Source: Nostoc sp. CHAB 5834 (GTDB lineage Bacteria; Cyanobacteriota; Cyanobacteriia; Cyanobacteriales; Nostocaceae). From it: 11,181 nt of DNA. Below are positions 7,820 to 11,181 of the stretch, piece by piece. Within the stretch, counting starts at the first letter, position 1; each line of letters starts with the position of its first letter. Location: the NCBI GenBank assembly GCA_020829485.1, contig JAIVFU010000163.1, forward strand, positions 1 to 11,181. The letters run 5' to 3'. Position numbers and translations under genes: made by a program. The notes under the pieces were generated by a model. It was not told the origin of the DNA. It made no database searches and saw nothing but the letters and a program-made list of their open reading frames with translations.

Positions 7820-9007
7820 ATGGGCGTAAAATTCTTTTCTTTTAGCAAGCTCGTTGCGGGTCTGCTTGCAGGTTTTATGGTTAGCCAACCCGCTTCTGCT
7901 GACATTTTGTTTAAGTGCGACGAGGACTCTAAAGCCAATCTTGAGGTAGAAATGTCCTCATATCTGTGCAAACACGGTGTGTCGAGCAGCTGGTACACCT
8001 CATCCTCTGGACCGGATGGACTACGGATTTCCTTGAACCCCTCTTCAAGCGGGACCAACACGTTGTATTTGAAGTTCGACCCGAAGTTCGATATTGAAGA
8101 CGAAATGGTTCAACTACCGGCGCTCGGGGGAAAGACCCGCGAGGTCCTGACTGTTTCGAAAAAGGAGATTTTGCTAGCACTTCTGCAGCCTGGCCGAACG
8201 ACTGAATTCAAAGGCAAGGGGTGTACGCTTGGAGCGTTGCAGGACCAGGTGGGAGTGCGTCAAAACTTTGTAGCGTGGTCTGAAAACCTGCAGTGGGGTT
8301 GGCCAGAGGGCGCCCCCGCCAAGTGGAACACCCAGTACTGGGACAAAGGGACCCCCCGGAAGCAAGACCAGCTGAACACGGCAATGACTGACGTTTTTCT
8401 GAATCCTGACAAGTACGAAATCGGGTGCTACACCGCTACCAAGTTCGTGATGGTCCAGGGGATTCTTGACTACTACAACCGCGTCAAGCCCGATGACCCG
8501 GCGGCGAAAGTGCTGCAGGAGCGTATGTGGTCAAACGGCGACCCTCTGGTGGCAATCGAGCCCCGAAAGATGTGGTCATTCGAAGAAGGCTTTGACCTTG
8601 CGGAACTGCCTGTTCCCGGAAAGCTGCTGCGTTTGCAGGATAACGTAGCTCCTGAGAACTTTGTGCCGGGAGACTGGGCCTACTTCCTCAACTCGGACCC
8701 CCTGTCGTACCAGAAGACCGGCTACGAGGGCTCCAACGCCATCTACCTGGGCAGAGGGAAGTTCAACGACCACTACAACGATAACGGAGGGTCCTATCTG
8801 TACCGGGAGAAGCTACGTGTCGTCTTCAACTGGAGGCACCAGGTGTTCAACCGAGCTCGTGATTTCAACAAGGTGGAAGCTTTGAGTGAGGAACAGCTGA
8901 CCCTGCTTGGAAAAACTCCAGAGGAGGGCGGATTCGTACTACCCATCCGTGCGGTGCCGTACCAGTTTAACTACGAAGAATTGCCACCTGCGCCCTTGGC
9001 AGATTGA
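7820..9007 (+). CDS. Secreted Tgl-like protein-glutamine gamma-glutamyltransferase
   Basis: 395 aa, ATG 7820; the ribosome binding site is weak. A Sec signal peptide is clear: charged start, hydrophobic stretch (about 10-21), and a likely cut after Ala27 (PASA/D). The mature protein should be periplasmic or secreted. The C-terminal half resembles Bacillus Tgl, which cross-links spore-coat proteins through Gln-Lys bonds. The CYTA segment at Cys203 matches the catalytic-Cys CATA segment. VPGDWAYF (282-289) matches LGDCLYF, and SNAIYLG...H (305-318) matches ENVILLG...H with the same 13-residue spacing to His318. The Glu positions I recall as catalytic partners in Bacillus (115 and 187) correspond here to Gly202 and Ser305, so the mechanism may differ or activity may be lost. 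The N-terminal 150 residues are unrecognised and hold three cysteines (33, 50, 135). It converges on the 189-aa gene with a five-base gap. Confidence 0.7.
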   Translation: MGVKFFSFSKLVAGLLAGFMVSQPASADILFKCDEDSKANLEVEMSSYLCKHGVSSSWYTSSSGPDGLRISLNPSSSGTNTLYLKFDPKFDIEDEMVQLPALGGKTREVLTVSKKEILLALLQPGRTTEFKGKGCTLGALQDQVGVRQNFVAWSENLQWGWPEGAPAKWNTQYWDKGTPRKQDQLNTAMTDVFLNPDKYEIGCYTATKFVMVQGILDYYNRVKPDDPAAKVLQERMWSNGDPLVAIEPRKMWSFEEGFDLAELPVPGKLLRLQDNVAPENFVPGDWAYFLNSDPLSYQKTGYEGSNAIYLGRGKFNDHYNDNGGSYLYREKLRVVFNWRHQVFNRARDFNKVEALSEEQLTLLGKTPEEGGFVLPIRAVPYQFNYEELPPAPLAD

Positions 9008-9012
9008 GGGTC

Positions 9013-9582
9013 TCAACCCTTCTGGGCCCACTGGGCCCGGGGGATGACCCACTGCAAGAGGATGAGGATGGAGTCCTGATGCGGAGCGCAGGGCGCCGTC
9101 ATGTGAGGAATCGTCGGGTCCATGACAAACCAGTCGCTTACCTCCAAGTCGACACTCTGGATGTCCAAACCAAAGCCCCCGGGACAATGCTCTTCGGGGG
9201 CTTTTGTACGAAAGGACTCCAATCGATACGCGGATGGCCCGGTGTGCACCACCGCGCTCAAGAAAAGTTGCTTTGAGAACAGCAGGTCGCTATGGGTAGG
9301 GGCCCATCGGCAATAGAGAATGTCGGCTTCTCGCCAGTCGGGCGTTCCCTCGTAAAGCGGGTTACTTTTGACCAGGTCCGTGAACGCTTGAGAGAGTAGG
9401 CTGGACCCGGGACCTGCCAGCTCTCCGGCATTGATGGAAGGTACTTCGCCTACCGGTACAGCATGGACATTTATGGCCTCCAGTACAGCCATGGAAATGA
9501 CTGAGGACGCATCCTTAATCGGACTGGTCGAAGGAGCCTTCAGTAGAAAAGGCTTGCGAGATGGAAGCGGGTTCGAGGTCAT
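9013..9582 (-). CDS. Hypothetical protein, 189 aa, possible double-stranded beta-helix
   Basis: I do not recognise this protein. It starts at ATG 9582 and stops just five bases from the convergent Tgl-like gene. The N-terminal 30 residues are Ser/Pro-rich and may be disordered. The C-terminal part (about residues 105-185) alternates strands and turns. DWFVMDPTIPHMTAP, followed by ILILLQWVIP, looks like the metal-binding strand of cupin or 2-oxoglutarate-oxygenase folds. No HxD partner motif is evident, so this is only a suggestion. There is no good ribosome binding site: GAGGT is 14 bases away and lies inside an inverted repeat that also covers the start codon. Confidence 0.65.
   Translation of the reverse strand: MTSNPLPSRKPFLLKAPSTSPIKDASSVISMAVLEAINVHAVPVGEVPSINAGELAGPGSSLLSQAFTDLVKSNPLYEGTPDWREADILYCRWAPTHSDLLFSKQLFLSAVVHTGPSAYRLESFRTKAPEEHCPGGFGLDIQSVDLEVSDWFVMDPTIPHMTAPCAPHQDSILILLQWVIPRAQWAQKG
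9172..9205 (+). terminator. Candidate terminator for the Tgl-like gene, inside the convergent gene
   Basis: AAAGCCCCCG (9172-9181) and CGGGGGCTTT (9195-9204) form a perfect 10-base stem with a 13-base loop, followed by T then G on the plus strand. It lies 165 bases past the stop of the Tgl-like gene and inside the coding sequence of the minus-strand 189-aa gene. It would stop plus-strand transcripts. The T tract is short, and the loop is large for a terminator. Confidence 0.5.
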
Positions 9583-9601
9583 AAGTATTCAAAGTGACCT
9601 C
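9575..9601 (-). promoter_or_regulatory. Inverted repeat over the start of the 189-aa gene
   Basis: GAGGTCA (9575-9581) and TGACCTC (9595-9601) are a perfect 7-base inverted repeat with a 13-base spacer. On the minus-strand mRNA, GAGGUCA would pair with the UGACCUC that begins inside the AUG. It would thus hide both the only Shine-Dalgarno-like sequence and the start codon. It could also be a protein-binding operator. Confidence 0.5.
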
Positions 9602-9640
9602 ACGTGTAGCGCTTGGCGCTTTCCGTTTCTTTTTAAAGAA

Positions 9641-9663
9641 AAAACGCTCCAGGGGAGCGTTTT
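9641..9663 (-). terminator. Rho-independent terminator after the 75-aa gene
   Basis: AAAACGCTCC (9641-9650) pairs with GGAGCGTTTT (9654-9663) across a 3-base loop. On the minus strand the stem is followed by a run of T, 13 bases after the stop of the 75-aa gene. The A/T flanks on both sides also allow function on the other strand. Confidence 0.85.
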
Positions 9664-9676
9664 GAATGATGCCGGT

Positions 9677-9904
9677 TTAGGCCTCGTTTGTTTTTGCCGC
9701 GGCACCATGGGCGATGTTCGCGAGCACTTTGCTGTCAGAGCGCAAGACCTGTCCGAGAAGGAAGCCTGCCAGGGATGCACGGGTCTGCATCTTGGCAATG
9801 GCCTCTTCGAGGGTTCCGATGAAGGACTCCTCTTTAAGCTCCGGTTTGTCGCTTGCCCCAATCTCCACCCACAGCAGTTGCTTGGTGTTGTCGTTTTCAG
9901 GCAT
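9677..9904 (-). CDS. Small hypothetical protein, 75 aa
   Basis: I do not recognise this protein. The frame can start at GTG 9916, but ATG 9904 is chosen because GGAGGT (9914-9909), a strong Shine-Dalgarno sequence, lies four bases before it. The product (MPENDNTKQLLWVEIG onward) is soluble and mildly amphipathic. It has a short strand-rich N-terminus, an acidic helix (TLEEAIAKM, about residues 30-38) and an Ala-rich tail. It is a single gene bounded by strong hairpins on both sides. The strong initiation site and own terminator argue that it is real and well expressed. Confidence 0.75.
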   Translation of the reverse strand: MPENDNTKQLLWVEIGASDKPELKEESFIGTLEEAIAKMQTRASLAGFLLGQVLRSDSKVLANIAHGAAAKTNEA

Positions 9905-9949
9905 TGATACCTCCACTTATGAATCTGAAGCGTGTAGGTAGTACCGAAA

Positions 9950-9974
9950 ATAAAGGCGCCATCGGCGCCTTTAT
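9950..9974 (-). terminator. Rho-independent terminator after the NADAR gene
   Basis: ATAAAGGCGCC (9950-9960) pairs perfectly with GGCGCCTTTAT (9964-9974): an 11-base stem with a 3-base loop. On the minus strand it is followed by TTTC, 16 bases after the NADAR stop. It separates that gene from the 75-aa gene. An A run on the other side (9980-9987) might add a minor bidirectional effect. Confidence 0.8.
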
Positions 9975-9990
9975 GAATTAAAAAAAACGC

Positions 9991-10476
9991 TTAGAAGAGC
10001 GCTTTCTGAGCGGCCACCTGCAGCCGGATGTTGTCCCGGAGAATCATGAGTAATCTGCCGAGCATGTTCAGTCCAGTACCGTCCACACCCCAGAAACGGT
10101 CTCCCCAGTTGTTGGTTTCTTCGAGATACCTGTCCCCCGTGTCCAGGAGCATTTGGCGAAGTTCAGGGTCCATGAATTTCATAGTTAGGACCTTGAGCAT
10201 TGCAGCCAGTCGCTTGTCATCCCAGTTGGGAATCAACTTGAGCGACCGACCGATTTTCTTGGCAGCGAACGGCTCCGTCGTTTTGCTTAGCAGCACCTTG
10301 AGTGCCATGTCCTCGGTCTTTTCTGCCATATAGGCATTTTCCGAAGACGGGTAGCAGAGCCCGTCGACCACTACGTTGCTTACGTGAAAGTTCGAAAGGA
10401 AGCGATACCTTCCAAAGAACCCCTTGATTTCAGTATTGGACACCGTTGGGTGCCGTTCTCCGTTGATGATTTGCAC
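9991..10476 (-). CDS. NADAR-family (YbiA-like) N-glycosidase
   Basis: 161 aa, GTG start at 10476 with AAGGA seven bases upstream. The family hydrolyses N-glycosidic bonds: some members act on riboflavin-pathway intermediates and others remove ADP-ribose from guanine in DNA, as antitoxins to DarT-type toxins. Characteristic segments are FLSNF (26-30), YPSSENAYMAEK (42-53), NWDDKRLAAM (84-93), KF (100-101), LLDTGDRYLEE (110-120) and WGDRFWGVDGTGLNMLGRLLM (124-144). The length is typical and the motifs look intact. No DarT-like toxin lies next to it in the window. It is a lone gene, closed by its own terminator and divergent from the antiporter fragment across a spacer with a strong palindrome. 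Confidence 0.88.
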   Translation of the reverse strand: MQIINGERHPTVSNTEIKGFFGRYRFLSNFHVSNVVVDGLCYPSSENAYMAEKTEDMALKVLLSKTTEPFAAKKIGRSLKLIPNWDDKRLAAMLKVLTMKFMDPELRQMLLDTGDRYLEETNNWGDRFWGVDGTGLNMLGRLLMILRDNIRLQVAAQKALF

Positions 10477-10504
10477 TGGTTTTTCCTTGATGATAGGTCT
10501 TATG

Positions 10505-10527
10505 CGTATAGAGACGCCGTCTATACG
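10505..10527. promoter_or_regulatory. Palindromic operator candidate between NADAR and antiporter genes
   Basis: CGTATAGA (10505-10512) and TCTATACG (10520-10527) are a perfect 8-base inverted repeat with a 7-base spacer. It lies in the 107-base divergent region, 28 bases from the NADAR start and 57 from the antiporter start. The TATA-containing arms could overlap -10 elements on both strands. It is typical of a dimeric regulator site controlling both genes. Confidence 0.6.
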
Positions 10528-10583
10528 AAATCTGGGGGCGAGATTGGAGCCTCCTTAAAAGCATCTAAACAAGGAAACCTAAA

Positions 10584-10886
10584 GTGACTCTCTTTCAAGG
10601 AGCAGGCATCCTCCTTACGTTGGTGGCAATTTTTGGAGTCATCAATTACAAGTTCATTGGGCTAAGCGACTCGATTGGCATTACAGCAGTGGGTCTTATC
10701 GCGTCATTGGTCGTGGCACTTCTAAGTCATGGCCATCCTGAAATCGGAGCAGGGGCTCAGCGTCTGGTGGAGCAGATTGATTTCACGGAAATCGTCTTCC
10801 ACGGCTTTCTATGCCTGATGCTTTTTGCAAGCGCGTTGCACGTGGACTTGGGTCGAATGAAGAAATACAAGTGGCCCGTCTTTATC
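10584..10886 (+). pseudogene. 5' fragment of a CPA1-type Na+/H+ antiporter gene, cut by an IS
   Basis: The GTG start at 10584 follows AAGGA (10571-10575) by eight bases. The first 101 residues look like the N-terminus of NhaP/CPA1 cation/proton antiporters: three hydrophobic segments (about 4-20, 32-48 and 71-86), then ALHVDLGRMKKYKWPVFI. In full-length relatives about 300 more residues follow. Here the similarity stops near codon 101, exactly where the IS left end begins. The frame then reads 13 foreign codons to a TAA at 10926-10928. The gene was probably intact before the insertion; its 3' part may lie beyond the IS, outside the window. Confidence 0.75.
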
Positions 10887-10891
10887 CCCCA

Positions 10892-10933
10892 GCGCCGTAA
10901 AACCTCGGCATTCATGCCGGGGATATAAGGCGC
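10892..10933 (+). repeat. Subterminal hairpin at the IS left end
   Basis: CCTCGGCA (10903-10910) pairs with TGCCGGGG (10915-10922) across a 4-base loop, with one G-T pair. Outside it, GCGCC (10892-10896) pairs with GGCGC (10929-10933), leaving a symmetrical 6-base internal loop. Imperfect hairpins of this type mark the ends of IS200/IS605 elements, where TnpA recognises them as single strands. Confidence 0.7.
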
Positions 10934-10962
10934 CACGTTAACCACCTCGGCAACGCTTTTGC

Positions 10963-10990
10963 TTTGTAAACGGGTGGTGCTGTATATAAT
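10963..10990 (+). promoter_or_regulatory. Promoter of the tnpB-like gene
   Basis: A perfect -10, TATAAT (10985-10990), is preceded by TTTGTA (10963-10968) at 16 bases. Transcription would start about 14 bases before ATG 11011. No Shine-Dalgarno sequence is visible in the C-rich leader, so the mRNA is nearly leaderless. Confidence 0.6.
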
Positions 10991-11010
10991 CCCAGCCCTA
11001 CACCCCCCTC

Positions 11011-11181
11011 ATGGCGCGCAACCCTAAAATGGCATCCACCACAGGCTCGGTTACCCGGGTTCTGCGCCTGCGCATCAAGGACAAGCACAGCTCTTGGCTC
11101 ACCGCCCGGGCAAGCGAAGTCAACTTCGTTTGGAACTTCTGTAACGAGCACTCCATGAAAGTGCTCGAACGCGAGCGTCGC
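11011..11181 (+). CDS. tnpB: TnpB / IS605 OrfB family protein, N-terminal part
   Basis: The first 57 codons from ATG 11011 read MARNPKMAST onward, then RLRIKDKHSSWL, EVNFVWNFCNEHS and VLERERR. This pattern (RLR.KDKH..L...A.EVN.VWN.CNE) is typical of the N-terminus of TnpB proteins of IS200/IS605-type elements. TnpB is an RNA-guided nuclease that cuts the empty donor site and so helps keep the element. Its catalytic RuvC residues and zinc finger, and the guide RNA normally near the right end, lie outside the window, so activity cannot be judged. The gene is open to the window edge. Confidence 0.85.
   Translation, partial: MARNPKMASTTGSVTRVLRLRIKDKHSSWLTARASEVNFVWNFCNEHSMKVLERERR

Larger units (their letters stand above)
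1..11181. other. GATC-free DNA segment
   Basis: I read every line, including line and block junctions, and found no GATC. About 130 GAT triplets are present and each is followed by A, G or T. Likewise every ATC is preceded by A, C or T. At 1 in 256, about 44 copies would be expected. The other 15 palindromic tetranucleotides are all present, so this is not a general lack of palindromes. The absence spans all genes, both coding strands, the intergenic regions and the partial IS. In coding regions, Asp before a codon starting with C is written GAC (for example Asp-Pro, Asp-Leu and Asp-His junctions in the ftsH and helicase genes). Known causes of such depletion are long exposure to GATC-cutting restriction enzymes. 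See the nuclease gene at 2558-3238. Confidence 0.9.
10887..11181 (+). mobile_element. Left part of an IS200/IS605-family (IS1341-type) element
   Basis: The element starts within a few bases of 10887, where the antiporter similarity stops. It continues with a subterminal hairpin and a tnpB-like gene, and runs off the window. No tnpA (Y1 transposase) lies at this end, so it may be a tnpB-only element. Such elements do not duplicate their target; the left flank here ends in TTTATC, but the exact boundary cannot be fixed without the right end or an empty site. Confidence 0.72.

Noticed and set aside
9991..10476. DarT-NADAR toxin-antitoxin pair
   Set aside because: No neighbouring protein resembles DarT; the adjacent 75-aa and 189-aa proteins are separated by terminators and show no ADP-ribosyltransferase motif.
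10384..10587. 67-codon plus-strand open frame
   Set aside because: It overlaps the start of the NADAR gene on the other strand and runs through the palindromic spacer.

Overview
This window is accessory DNA of moderate GC content. It is most likely part of a plasmid, an integrated element or a genomic island of a betaproteobacterium, probably Burkholderiales-like. That guess rests on the look of the IS605-family transposase start and the truncated cation/proton antiporter; I see no rRNA, tRNA or replication gene to anchor it. The genes form short opposing transcription units with unusual partners, and one unit is broken by an insertion sequence.

Layout. An FtsH-type membrane protease and an unknown 186-residue protein form a minus-strand pair with a 4-base overlap (3-2446). 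Diverging from them is a plus-strand pair (2558-3704): a solitary BglII/BstYI-family restriction endonuclease homologue and an overlapping unknown 159-residue protein. After a 280-base gap comes a coupled Crp/Fnr-type regulator and HDOD-domain protein (3985-5522). A DinG/XPD-type iron-sulfur helicase follows (5608-7698) and ends at a good terminator. Next is a secreted protein resembling the Bacillus Tgl transglutaminase (7820-9007). Three minus-strand genes follow: an unknown 189-residue protein, an unknown 75-residue protein and a NADAR-family protein, with a strong hairpin terminator after each of the last two. At the right edge a plus-strand Na+/H+ antiporter gene breaks off after about 101 codons at the left end of an IS200/IS605-family element, whose tnpB-like gene runs out of the window.

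The most striking property is not a gene. The tetranucleotide GATC does not occur anywhere in the 11,181 bases, although about 44 copies are expected by chance and about 130 GAT triplets are present. All the other palindromic tetranucleotides occur. The one restriction-like nuclease here belongs to the family whose characterised members (BglII, BstYI) recognise GATC-core sites, and no methyltransferase is visible. This suggests an element that either carries a GATC-directed nuclease and protects itself by having erased its sites, or has long been selected by GATC-cutting restriction in its hosts. The absence is seen directly; the link to the encoded nuclease is inference.
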